From Phaeodactylibacter xiamenensis (GTDB lineage Bacteria > Bacteroidota > Bacteroidia > Chitinophagales > Saprospiraceae): a DNA stretch of 64,000 bases. A program made the translations under genes and the position numbers. This document shows positions 52,836-60,751 of the stretch, one piece after another (the first letter of the stretch is position 1; the number at the start of each line of letters is the position of its first letter). Under the pieces are notes generated by a model. The model was not told the origin of the DNA and ran no database searches. It saw only the letters and a program-made list of their open reading frames with translations. The DNA lies in contig NZ_JPOS01000002.1 in NCBI RefSeq assembly GCF_000759025.1, forward strand, positions 80,001 through 144,000, written 5' to 3'.

Positions 52836-53876
52836 TTAATCCGGTGCAATAATTTCCATAGCGACATGGGCAGGAGTGGTCCCTATGTTGCCCCCTATAT
52901 CGTGGGTACGATTAAGACGGTGCACTCCTTTGATGTAGCGTATGGAGCCGGTAAGGGAGCGCAGGACAATACTCTCGGTAGTGACACCTCCGCGCCGGTC
53001 GAAGTGTACGCCGTCCAGAAAAGAAGATGGAGTAATGCCGGTGGCTGCAAAGAAGGTATTATTGGACCGGATGAGGGTATCGAGCGTAAGGACTTCCTTT
53101 AATTGCACCCCATCCTGCTTAAGCTGCCGCTTCTCCTCCACCCGCTGTGGTGCCCGCATGCACTGCATCCCACCGCCCAGTGCTTTTACAGCGGCAGCGG
53201 CGATCACCCCTTCCGGAGTGCCCCCTACGCCCATGAGTACGTCAACACCGGTACCAGGTACTGCTGCCATCAACGCACCAATGACGTCGCCTTCTGCGTG
53301 AAGCGTAATGCGCGCGCCGGTCTGCCGGATTTCCTCAATGAGGGACATGTGCCGGGGTTTGTCGAGCACGAAAACGGTAAGGTCTTCCACATTACGGCCC
53401 AGAGCTTCAGCTATATTGTAAAGGTTTGAAGAGGGCGACTTGGTAATGTCGATGGCGCTTTTGGCTTCTGCCTCCACCACAATTTTGTTCATGTAAAAAC
53501 TATTGCCCGGGTCCCACATGCTGCCTTTATCCGCTACGGCTATGGAGGTAATGGAATTTGGCCGCCCTTCTGCCAGCAACGTAGTGCCTTCCACCGGATC
53601 GACGGCGACATCGACTTCCGGCCCTTCGCCATTCCCCACTTGCTCTCCATTAAACAACATGGGGGCTTGATCTTTTTCGCCTTCACCTATGATGACCGTC
53701 CCCCTCATCTCTACGGTTTTCAGGAAAGTGCGCATAGCATCTACGGCCGCCTGATCGCCCGCATCTTTCTTGCCCATGCCCATGTATCGGGCAGCAGCAA
53801 TGGCGGCGGCTTCAGTGGCACGGACCAGCTCCATAGCCAGGTTGCGGTCGGCACGCGGTATCATTTGTTCAGACAT
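52836..53876 (-). CDS. glpX: Fructose-1,6-bisphosphatase class II (GlpX)
   Basis: The 346-residue enzyme is the Mn2+-dependent class II FBPase of gluconeogenesis. Signature stretches GEGEKDQAPML, VDPVEGTTLLAEGRPNSI, GVGGTPEGVIAAAAVKALGGG and the C-terminal RYIKGVHRLNRTHDIGG are intact. It converges with mce at 5 bp spacing. Its presence beside the glyoxylate shunt genes in the same window fits growth on acetate or lipids. Confidence 0.96.
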   Translation of the reverse strand: MSEQMIPRADRNLAMELVRATEAAAIAAARYMGMGKKDAGDQAAVDAMRTFLKTVEMRGTVIIGEGEKDQAPMLFNGEQVGNGEGPEVDVAVDPVEGTTLLAEGRPNSITSIAVADKGSMWDPGNSFYMNKIVVEAEAKSAIDITKSPSSNLYNIAEALGRNVEDLTVFVLDKPRHMSLIEEIRQTGARITLHAEGDVIGALMAAVPGTGVDVLMGVGGTPEGVIAAAAVKALGGGMQCMRAPQRVEEKRQLKQDGVQLKEVLTLDTLIRSNNTFFAATGITPSSFLDGVHFDRRGGVTTESIVLRSLTGSIRYIKGVHRLNRTHDIGGNIGTTPAHVAMEIIAPD

Positions 53877-53940
53877 AGGTTACGCTTTTATTGAGGATAA
53901 AGATAGGGAAGTCAGGCGAACGCTACTGTGCGGAATATCA

Positions 53941-54591
53941 CTACAGCGCCAGTAATTCCGGAAATCGGTCTATAAAATAATCCGGGGCCTCCGTTTCAAG
54001 CTCTTTTCGGGAACGGTAGCCGTAAGTGACTGCGCAGGTAGGCATACCGGCAGCCTTTGCGGCTTCTATGTCATGGGTGGAGTCGCCCACCATCAGTGCC
54101 CGGCCGGCCGGCACCTGTAGTTGCTCCATGATGCGGTGGAGACCTGCCGGATGAGGTTTGAGTGGATAGGCATCCGGATTAGCGCCCTGCACGATGTCCA
54201 TGAGCGGAGCCATATCCAGGGCTTCCGCAATTCGCCCGGTGAAGTGTTGTAGTTTGTTGCTGTAAATGGCGGTCTTTTTAGGCTTCAGTGCCCGCAGGGT
54301 ATCTATGACACCGGGATAAGGCTTGGTTTTGGTGACGAAGTGCTCAGCGTAGTACGCGTCGAAGTGCGCTTTTGCGGTGCGCAGGGTGTCGGGATCGTCT
54401 GTGCCTGCCGATTCTTTCAGCAAATAGGACAAGCCGCTTCCTAATAAAGGCGGCAAGTCTTCATAGGATAGGGTTGGGCGCCCCAATTGCTGCATAGCGT
54501 GGTTCACGGCATCCGCCAAATCGAAGCGGGAGTCCACGAGCGTGCCATCCAGGTCAAAAACGATGAGGTCAATGGTGTCTAAAAAAGCCAT
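53941..54591 (-). CDS. HAD-family phosphatase (phosphoglycolate-phosphatase-like)
   Basis: The 216-residue protein shows all HAD motifs: FDLDGTLVDS (nucleophile D13, D15), YSNK (motif II), KPHPAGLHRIM (motif III Lys), and VGDSTHDIEAAKAAG (motif IV). The small cap domain resembles Gph/PgmB-type enzymes. The most likely substrate is a small phosphorylated metabolite such as phosphoglycolate; not provable here. Confidence 0.9.
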   Translation of the reverse strand: MAFLDTIDLIVFDLDGTLVDSRFDLADAVNHAMQQLGRPTLSYEDLPPLLGSGLSYLLKESAGTDDPDTLRTAKAHFDAYYAEHFVTKTKPYPGVIDTLRALKPKKTAIYSNKLQHFTGRIAEALDMAPLMDIVQGANPDAYPLKPHPAGLHRIMEQLQVPAGRALMVGDSTHDIEAAKAAGMPTCAVTYGYRSRKELETEAPDYFIDRFPELLAL

Positions 54592-54695
54592 GCAGTGGTG
54601 TTTTGATGGGCTAAAATACAGGAATTATTGGTGTGCCCCGTTGGCTGCTTTTCAATATTCCGGCCCGTCTGTCATCTTTTCGCCGTTCAGTTATT

Positions 54696-54738
54696 AAACA
54701 AAATTATTTGTTTTAAAAAACAATATCATTTATCTTTG
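54696..54738 (+). promoter_or_regulatory. Promoter and overlapping palindrome upstream of dinB
   Basis: TTTG (54707-54710), a 20-bp spacer and TATCTTTG (54731-54738) match the Bacteroidota consensus. The palindrome AAACAAA-ATTA-TTTGTTT (54696-54713) overlaps the -33 box and could be an operator, for example for damage-induced control. No Bacteroidota LexA site could be recognised with certainty. Confidence 0.65.
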
Positions 54739-54831
54739 AGCGCCCTCCACGTACTATGAAACGCTATGCAAATCGGGTTTGCCAGCTTTATACTGCTGGC
54801 AGCCCCTTGCATGGTCCGAAAACAAAACAAA

Positions 54832-55971
54832 ATGTTTGGACGAGCCATCCTGCACCTGGACCTCGATGCTTTTTTTGCGTCCGTAGAGCAGCTGCACAAC
54901 AGCGACCTGCAGGGTAAACCCCTAATCATTGGCGGCAGCAGCGGCCGGGGCGTGGTCGCAAGCTGTAGTTATGAAGCGCGGCGCTTTGGTATCCGATCCG
55001 GCATGCCTATACGCCATGCACTGCTGCGCTGTCCGGATGCAACTGTACTGCGGGGCGATATGGAAAACTACCTGAAGCATTCCAGGCTGGTCACAGAGAT
55101 ACTGGCAGAGGATGCGCCCGTGCTGGAGAAGGCTTCCATTGATGAGTTCTACCTGGATATTAGCGGTATGGACCGCTACTTTGGCTGTTGGAAATGGTCG
55201 CAGGAGCTGCGGCAAAAGGTGATTCGCGAAAGCGGTCTGCCTTTGTCCATTGGCCTATCGGTCAACAAGCTGGTTTCGAAGGTCGGCGCGGGGGAAAGCA
55301 AACCTAACGGCGCACAGCTGGTGGAATCGGGACGGGAGCAGCAGTTTTTGGCGCCACTGCCCGTGCGCCGCTTGCCGGCGGTGGGGCAGGTGACCTGCCA
55401 CCGGCTGAGCCAAATGGGCATACGCACGGTGCAGGCGCTTAGTCAGGTGCCGCCGTTGTTACTACAGCGCGAATTTGGCAAGCCCGGCAAGCAATTATGG
55501 GAAAAGGCGCACGGTATTGACCACCGGCCCGTCGTGCCTTATACTGAACGGCAGTCTATCTCCACAGAGCGTACCTTTCAGACCGATACTACGAATGTTG
55601 AATTCCTCCGCACCACCCTCAATCAGATGGTAGCTCAGCTGGCTTTCGAGCTCCGGCAGTCCGGGCGGCTGACCGCCTGCATCACCGTGAAGCTGCGGTA
55701 TACCGATTTCAATACCTTCACCCGGCAGCACCGCCTGCCTTATACAGCTTCCGACAGCACGCTGCTGCATCATGCGCAGAAATTACTGGAACAACTGTAT
55801 GAGCGTCGTCAACTGGTCCGCCTGTTGGGGGTGCGATTCAGCAAACTCGTGCCCGGCCACCCACAACTAAGCCTTTTTGACGCCTCAGCGGAGGAGCAGC
55901 GCCTGCAGGCGGCGATGGATGGAATACGGGAGCGGTTTGGGAAGGGGGCGGTGGAAAGGGGAGTGCGCTAG
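54832..55971 (+). CDS. dinB: DNA polymerase IV (Y-family)
   Basis: The 379-residue translesion polymerase starts at ATG 54832 (MFGRAILHLDLDAFFASVEQ); in-frame ATGs at 54766 and 54811 would add N-terminal residues not typical of the family. Catalytic acids are in LDLDAFF and SIDEFYLDI, with the little-finger domain following (TERTFQTD ... ). The final codons VR are followed directly by a TAG that is also the CTAG end of the MITE at 55968-56134, so the element sits exactly at the stop codon. Error-prone repair; no beta-clamp motif beyond the terminal region is claimed. Confidence 0.94.
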   Translation: MFGRAILHLDLDAFFASVEQLHNSDLQGKPLIIGGSSGRGVVASCSYEARRFGIRSGMPIRHALLRCPDATVLRGDMENYLKHSRLVTEILAEDAPVLEKASIDEFYLDISGMDRYFGCWKWSQELRQKVIRESGLPLSIGLSVNKLVSKVGAGESKPNGAQLVESGREQQFLAPLPVRRLPAVGQVTCHRLSQMGIRTVQALSQVPPLLLQREFGKPGKQLWEKAHGIDHRPVVPYTERQSISTERTFQTDTTNVEFLRTTLNQMVAQLAFELRQSGRLTACITVKLRYTDFNTFTRQHRLPYTASDSTLLHHAQKLLEQLYERRQLVRLLGVRFSKLVPGHPQLSLFDASAEEQRLQAAMDGIRERFGKGAVERGVR

Positions 55972-56134
55972 CAGCCTGTCGGAGATGTGCTGATGCGGCG
56001 AGAGCGAGCAAATATTGTTCTGAACAAGGCGCGAAGAAGGAACATAGCCTGAGCTACGTGACTGATGAGCAACGAAGTGCAGAATAATATTTGCCGTTCG
56101 CAGACCATTGAGCGCCTCTCCGACAGGCTGCTAG
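55968..56134. mobile_element. MITE-like palindromic element 2 at the dinB stop codon
   Basis: Perfect 18-bp terminal inverted repeats: 55968-55985 (CTAGCAGCCTGTCGGAGA) and 56117-56134. Both ends carry CTAG, as in element 1. The interior is imperfectly self-complementary and contains the same ordered core as element 1: CAAGGCG, CATAGC, GCTACGT and CAACGAAG with similar spacing. No transposase. Removal of one CTAG plus the interior would leave dinB ending in the same TAG. Ten bases after the element (CTAGTGGTCT) match the terminus of element 1. Confidence 0.85.
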
Positions 56135-56204
56135 TGGTCTCTATTGAGACGGGGAGAATGGCAAGCGTAGTTGCCCATCGCCACCGCTTCGCAGCACCAA
56201 TGCC

Positions 56205-57728
56205 CTACCGCACCGTCACCGGTAACGTCTGCACCTGTCCCTCACCCTGTATACGAAGGTAATACATGCCCGCTGCCCACTCCGTCACATCCACTTCAAA
56301 CGAAGCCGGAGTTTGTTTCAGATCACGGCTGAAAATTTGCTGGCCGTTTACTCCGAAGGCATTCAGGGTAACAGGCCGGCCCTGCCATGCTCCGAAGTCA
56401 ATCCGGAGCCAGTCTGCTGCCGGGGACGGAAAGGCATTGGCGAAAGCTACGGTTGCAAAGCCGTCGGCGCTGACTACCACTACGGATATCTCGGTACAGC
56501 TTATATCGCTGCCTGCACTGTTCATGGCGGTCAGGCAGACGTTGTAGGTGTTATTTGCCGTGTAGGTGTGGGTTGGGTTTTGCAGGGTGCTGCTATTGCC
56601 ATCACTAAAATCCCAGAACCACTCAGTGGGGTTATTGGCGGAAGCATCGGTGAACACAAGCGTACCTTCTCCCTGGTCTTCAAAAGTAAAACTAGCGGTG
56701 GGTGGCAGTATGACCACAACTTCCTGGCAACTAATATCACTGCCTCCCAGATTAGTGGCAGTCAGGCAAACGGTATAGGTGCCGGGGGCGCTGTAGGTAT
56801 GCAGTGGGTTTTGCTCCGTACCCGCGTTGCCATCGCCAAAGTCCCAGGACCAGCTGAGGGGCATATTGGTGGAAGCATCGGTAAACTGTACCTGCCCATC
56901 GCTGAGCAGCTCCGCAGAAAAATCAGCGACCGGGGGTTGGTCACTTGGATTAATAGCGGCAAGGTAAGTGGCAGAGATGGGGTTGCCATCCACGTCAAAG
57001 TCGACGCTGCATACGGTGCCTACCCCATCAGCACCCCACCATTCGTAGGAGACAGTCGTGTTTTCAATTACATCGATCAGGATAAAACTGCCGAAGATTT
57101 TCACGTAAATAGAGTCGGCTGTAGTAATGACACTACGTTGTCTCAGCACTTCAAAGGTACCCGCAGGAACCGTAATTTCACCAAAGGCATCCACCTCAGC
57201 TTCCACGGTGCCCCCGCCAATCAGGCGGACGGAGTCAGCGCCAAAAGTTCCTCCATCAATTTCCAGCCGATAGCTGAATTCATCTTCGAATACCGCTCCG
57301 TAAGTAGCAGGCAGGGGAAGCAATTGCTGTTGATTTTCGAAAGCTACCGTAAAAATAGTGCCGTCCGGGCCGGGTGCTGACCCTCCTGCGGCAAATAAGG
57401 CATCAGAGGTGACCTCGGCAAAGCTGTACAGCTCATTGCTGCCTTCAAAGGCGAAAGTGGCTGTGGGAAAAAGATCAGCAGCCGGTGTTTCGGAAGGCAT
57501 GACGACTGTATTGGTGAATACTTCATCGGCATCAAAATTGAGGAACGACCAGGTTTGAGCATCAGCGCTGGCCGGGCCTACATCAACGCTTGTCAAGAGG
57601 GTATCCACGGCATTGGCGTAAACTTCACCAAAGTCGGGTATATCATCGGCAGTGAGGGTTATCTGCGCCGTAGCACCAATAGAAAGGAGGCCAAAGAAAA
57701 GGAGGAGGATGGAGCTCTTGAGTTTCAT
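56205..57728 (-). CDS. Secreted PKD-domain protein with T9SS type-A sorting domain
   Basis: The 507-residue protein has signal peptide MKLKSSILLLFFGLLSIGATAQ, a ~240-residue N-terminal domain of unknown family, two PKD domains (SWSWDFGDGNAGTEQNPLHTY and EWFWDFSDGNSSTLQNPTHTY) and a C-terminal Por sorting domain (FPSPAADWLRIDFG ... WAAGMYYLRIQGEGQ). It is exported by the type IX system and likely attached to the cell surface. A TTG-N20-TAATTTTG promoter lies upstream. Confidence 0.92.
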   Translation of the reverse strand: MKLKSSILLLFFGLLSIGATAQITLTADDIPDFGEVYANAVDTLLTSVDVGPASADAQTWSFLNFDADEVFTNTVVMPSETPAADLFPTATFAFEGSNELYSFAEVTSDALFAAGGSAPGPDGTIFTVAFENQQQLLPLPATYGAVFEDEFSYRLEIDGGTFGADSVRLIGGGTVEAEVDAFGEITVPAGTFEVLRQRSVITTADSIYVKIFGSFILIDVIENTTVSYEWWGADGVGTVCSVDFDVDGNPISATYLAAINPSDQPPVADFSAELLSDGQVQFTDASTNMPLSWSWDFGDGNAGTEQNPLHTYSAPGTYTVCLTATNLGGSDISCQEVVVILPPTASFTFEDQGEGTLVFTDASANNPTEWFWDFSDGNSSTLQNPTHTYTANNTYNVCLTAMNSAGSDISCTEISVVVVSADGFATVAFANAFPSPAADWLRIDFGAWQGRPVTLNAFGVNGQQIFSRDLKQTPASFEVDVTEWAAGMYYLRIQGEGQVQTLPVTVR

Positions 57729-57808
57729 AGTTCAGTTTTTGGTAATTTGTTCCAATATTTTGGAGCGTTGGTACCGATGCAATACAGGATCGAAACGAAC
57801 GGAAGCCC

Positions 57809-57839
57809 CAAAATTACATTTAATTACCTTCAAATTCAA
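57809..57839 (-). promoter_or_regulatory. Bacteroidota-type promoter for the PKD/T9SS gene
   Basis: On the minus strand, TTG (57839-57837), a 20-bp spacer and TAATTTTG (57816-57809) match TTG-N20-TAnnTTTG. The start codon at 57728 gives a ~75-nt leader. Confidence 0.7.
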
Positions 57840-57846
57840 TTTGCCG

Positions 57847-58545
57847 ATGATGCCACGCTACCTGATCCCCCTCTATTGGACCCTTGCTCTGACAGAACTC
57901 TACGGGGAGTATACGCTTACCGAACCGGTTATTTTGGCTGTGAAACCGCTTTTGCTGACGGTTTTGTCGCTTTGGTTTTACCTGGAATGCCGGCCAATGG
58001 GCAGTCGATTCAGTGGGTTGGTACTGGCCGGGCTGATCTTTTCCATAGGTGGGGATACCCTACTGATGTTTGTGGAGTACGGGCCCCGGGCTGAGCAGTT
58101 TTTCCTGTTTGGGCTGGGCAGCTTTCTCGTCGCCCAGGTATGTTATGCAGTCGCTTTCTGGACTTATCCGGGTGCAAAATCCGGGGACATACGGCAGAAG
58201 CCCTGGCTTACCCTGCCATTTCTGTTCTACCTCGTGGGGATATTAGGCATGCTCTGGGCAGGTATACCTGCGGGCATGAAAGTGCCGGTTGCAGTATATG
58301 CCACTGCGATTGTCACCATGGGAATGGGTGCCTTTAACCTGAGGGGACGGCTGAGCCGGGAGCACTTTCTGGGGCTGATGGTCGGGGTGCTGCTCTTTGT
58401 ACTTTCCGACAGCCTGATTGCAGCTAATAAATTCGGGCAGCCGGTGCCTTATGCGCGGGTGCTGATCATGAGTACGTACCTGCTGGGGCAGTATCTCATT
58501 GCGCGGAATGCGGCGGCGATCCGCCCGGAAAAGCAGGCAGGTTAG
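57847..58545 (+). CDS. Lysoplasmalogenase (YhhN/TMEM86 family)
   Basis: The protein has 232 residues from ATG 57847. Seven to eight transmembrane helices carry the YhhN pattern: AVKPLLLTVLSLWFY (conserved KP), LIFSIGGDTLLMF (conserved Asp) and VGVLLFVLSDSLIAANKF. Family members hydrolyse lysoplasmalogens. The frame extends upstream to 57652 but lies antisense to the PKD gene there. The plasmalogen link in this host is inference. Confidence 0.88.
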   Translation: MMPRYLIPLYWTLALTELYGEYTLTEPVILAVKPLLLTVLSLWFYLECRPMGSRFSGLVLAGLIFSIGGDTLLMFVEYGPRAEQFFLFGLGSFLVAQVCYAVAFWTYPGAKSGDIRQKPWLTLPFLFYLVGILGMLWAGIPAGMKVPVAVYATAIVTMGMGAFNLRGRLSREHFLGLMVGVLLFVLSDSLIAANKFGQPVPYARVLIMSTYLLGQYLIARNAAAIRPEKQAG

Positions 58546-58663
58546 CAGCTTTGAATGATATATACATAGCTTTTGGTACCCTGTAGAGGGCTTCACCGTG
58601 CCATTTGCACCTCTGCACATTTATACCGATATTTAACCAATTGATTGATCTGAACACCAAGCT

Positions 58664-59134
58664 ATGAAATTCAAAATCTTAATCTGCCTGCTGCTCACAG
58701 CGGGTGCGCTCTCTGCCCAAAATGGACTGGAAGGGCTCTGGACAGGTTCCATTATTGATAAAAGCACTGGGGAAACGCTGCCGGTCGAACTCTACCTTAC
58801 CCTTGAAAAAGGCTACATCAAAGGGATGTCTTATATCCACGTCACTAAGGATAGCGTGGTGACACAAGAGCTCGTTGGCAAGATGTACCAGGATCGCTCC
58901 ATTTATATGCGGGAAGTGACCGACAGGGAGTACAGCATCGATAACCTCAACCCTGAGATACTGGAGGGTGGCAAGTATGTCCGTAAATACCAGTTTGAAT
59001 TCAAGCGGAGCATCTGGGAGTCTTCGCTCAATGGTTTCTGGCAGGAGATTACGCCTACCCCGTTTTCGGTAGAACGGAAGCTGGGGCAAATCAAACTGGA
59101 GCGGAAGAAATCGGGCGATTCTTCCAGGGTATAG
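58664..59134 (+). CDS. Secreted hypothetical protein
   Basis: The 156-residue protein has a clean signal peptide (MKFKILICLLLTAGALSAQ). The mature part begins GLEGLWTGSIIDKSTGETLPVELYLTLEKG and is mostly beta-strand, like a lipocalin-type or DUF fold of Bacteroidota exported proteins. No function can be assigned. It stands alone between the lysoplasmalogenase and thiolase genes. Confidence 0.75.
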   Translation: MKFKILICLLLTAGALSAQNGLEGLWTGSIIDKSTGETLPVELYLTLEKGYIKGMSYIHVTKDSVVTQELVGKMYQDRSIYMREVTDREYSIDNLNPEILEGGKYVRKYQFEFKRSIWESSLNGFWQEITPTPFSVERKLGQIKLERKKSGDSSRV

Positions 59135-59135
59135 G

Positions 59136-59170
59136 AAGCCCCCGCTCTACAGCAAGTAAAACGAGGGCTT
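59136..59170. terminator. Weak bidirectional terminator between the secreted protein and thiolase genes
   Basis: AAGCCC at 59136-59141 pairs with GGGCTT at 59165-59170 across a 23-nt loop, with extra pairing possible. The two genes converge here, so a shared terminator is expected. Confidence 0.35.
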
Positions 59171-59197
59171 TGCTATTCCAATTGAGTTGTGATCCTC

Positions 59198-60370
59198 TTA
59201 ATTCAATAATTCGTAGATGCCGGCGATACCTTGCCCGCCACCTACACAGGCGGTCACCATACCGTATTTATTGCCACGGCGGCGCATCTCATTGAAGAGC
59301 TGGGTGGAAAGTTTCGCACCGGTACAACCCAGCGGGTGGCCGAGTGCAATGGCCCCTCCGTTTACGTTAACGATATCGGGGTTGAGACCGGCTTCCTGAA
59401 TGACGGCCAGGGCCTGGGCGGCAAAGGCTTCATTGAGCTCAATCAGGTCGATATCGTTGAGCTTTAGCCCGGCGTACTTCAGTGCTTTAGGGATAGCGGC
59501 GCAGGGGCCAATGCCCATATACAACGGATCTACACCAGCTACGGAGCAGGAGACCAGACGGGCAATCGGCTCGAGGTTGAGCTTTTTGACCATTTCTTCG
59601 CTCATCACCAGGGTGAAAGCCGCACCATCAGAAGTTTGGGAAGCGTTGCCCGCAGTCACCACGCCGCCCTGCGCAAAGACCGGGCGTAACTTGCCAAGTG
59701 CTTCGACCGTAGTGGAACGGCGTACGCCTTCATCCATGCCTACGGTGTGCTCACTGCTCACCCGTTTGCCGTCTTTTACGAATACATCTTCCACTTTTAC
59801 CGGCACAATTTCATCATTGAATTTCCCGCCGTCGATGGCTTCAGCCGCCTTGACGTGTGAGCGGTAGGCGAATTCATCGGATTGGTCCCGGCTGATGTTA
59901 TACTTATTGGCTACGGCCTCGGCCGTCAGGCCCATACTCGCCAGGTAGTTGGGCGTGGAGGAAGCGACCTTGTAGCTGGGTGCGAGCTTGTAGCCCGTCA
60001 TTGGTATGGAGCTCATGCTTTCGGTACCGCCGGCAACGTAAATTTCGCCCATGCCTGCGCGGATTTTGGCAACCGCAATGGAGATGGTCTCCAGGCCGGA
60101 AGCACAGTAGCGGTTGACGGTCACGCCGGGGACTTCCTTGCCCAGGGCGCGCATGGAAATCTGCCGCCCGATCTGCAGTCCCTGCTCGCCCTCTGGGTTT
60201 GCGCAGCCAACGATGACGTCATCGACCAGCTTGGGGTCAAGCTCCGGAGTTTGTTCCAAAAGATGGGTAATGATATCCACCGCCAGGTCATCCGAGCGGT
60301 AGTTTTTGAAGCCACCCTTTTTGGCTTTGCCTACAGCGGAACGGTAGGCTTTTACGATATATGCATCCAT
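59198..60370 (-). CDS. fadA: Acetyl-CoA C-acyltransferase (3-ketoacyl-CoA thiolase)
   Basis: The 390-residue thiolase cleaves 3-ketoacyl-CoA to acetyl-CoA and a shorter acyl-CoA. The nucleophile C89 sits in NRYCASGLETI, and the second half has NVNGGAIALGHPLGCTGAK (His) and VTACVGGGQGIAGIYE (acid/base Cys). Full length. It is the last gene of a leftward fadB-antitoxin-like-fadA set. The acetyl-CoA it yields would feed the glyoxylate shunt encoded at 14-17 kb. Confidence 0.95.
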   Translation of the reverse strand: MDAYIVKAYRSAVGKAKKGGFKNYRSDDLAVDIITHLLEQTPELDPKLVDDVIVGCANPEGEQGLQIGRQISMRALGKEVPGVTVNRYCASGLETISIAVAKIRAGMGEIYVAGGTESMSSIPMTGYKLAPSYKVASSTPNYLASMGLTAEAVANKYNISRDQSDEFAYRSHVKAAEAIDGGKFNDEIVPVKVEDVFVKDGKRVSSEHTVGMDEGVRRSTTVEALGKLRPVFAQGGVVTAGNASQTSDGAAFTLVMSEEMVKKLNLEPIARLVSCSVAGVDPLYMGIGPCAAIPKALKYAGLKLNDIDLIELNEAFAAQALAVIQEAGLNPDIVNVNGGAIALGHPLGCTGAKLSTQLFNEMRRRGNKYGMVTACVGGGQGIAGIYELLN

Positions 60371-60403
60371 GATAATTTCTATTTTATGAATCCAGATTGA
60401 GCA

Positions 60404-60417
60404 GGCTTTTAAAAGCC
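60404..60417. promoter_or_regulatory. Perfect 14-bp palindrome upstream of fadA
   Basis: GGCTTTTAAAAGCC lies 34 bp upstream of the fadA start, between the small gene and fadA. It may be an operator or a weak attenuator. Confidence 0.35.
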
Positions 60418-60516
60418 CATAACCGGATTACTTTGACTTTAGGAAATTTAAGCGATCAAGAATATCGAAATCGGTACGCCAGAAACAGTTAGCTATCCAA
60501 CTGCTGCTTCATTCAG

Positions 60517-60711
60517 CTATTCATCCAGCGTTTCATCAGAAATTCCACGTTCTGCTGCAGCCTCATCCAGTTTACTTTGAAAACGTTCCATGAAAAAGGT
60601 TGCTAGCATATGGCGTACTTCCTTCAACTCCGCTTCTGATGGCTCAAAGGAGTATAGCTTTAATAGCTCCAATTGAAGTGAGGTGAATTTCTGACTACTT
60701 TCGATTTCCAT
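60517..60711 (-). CDS. Small antitoxin-like protein, orphan
   Basis: The 64-residue acidic protein (MEIESSQKFTSLQLELLKLY ... RGISDETLDE) resembles the widespread small proteins with SLQLELLKLY and a helical tail that are often encoded next to PIN-domain toxins. No toxin gene is near: fadB lies 40 bp upstream and fadA 146 bp downstream, both on the same strand. The expected C-terminal W-L tail is missing. It may be an orphan antitoxin, a remnant, or a repurposed regulator. Confidence in the open frame is good; in the function, low. Confidence 0.6.
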   Translation of the reverse strand: MEIESSQKFTSLQLELLKLYSFEPSEAELKEVRHMLATFFMERFQSKLDEAAAERGISDETLDE

Positions 60712-60751
60712 AACAGACTTGATTTTATGATAAAACTGGATTTGAAAGCCC

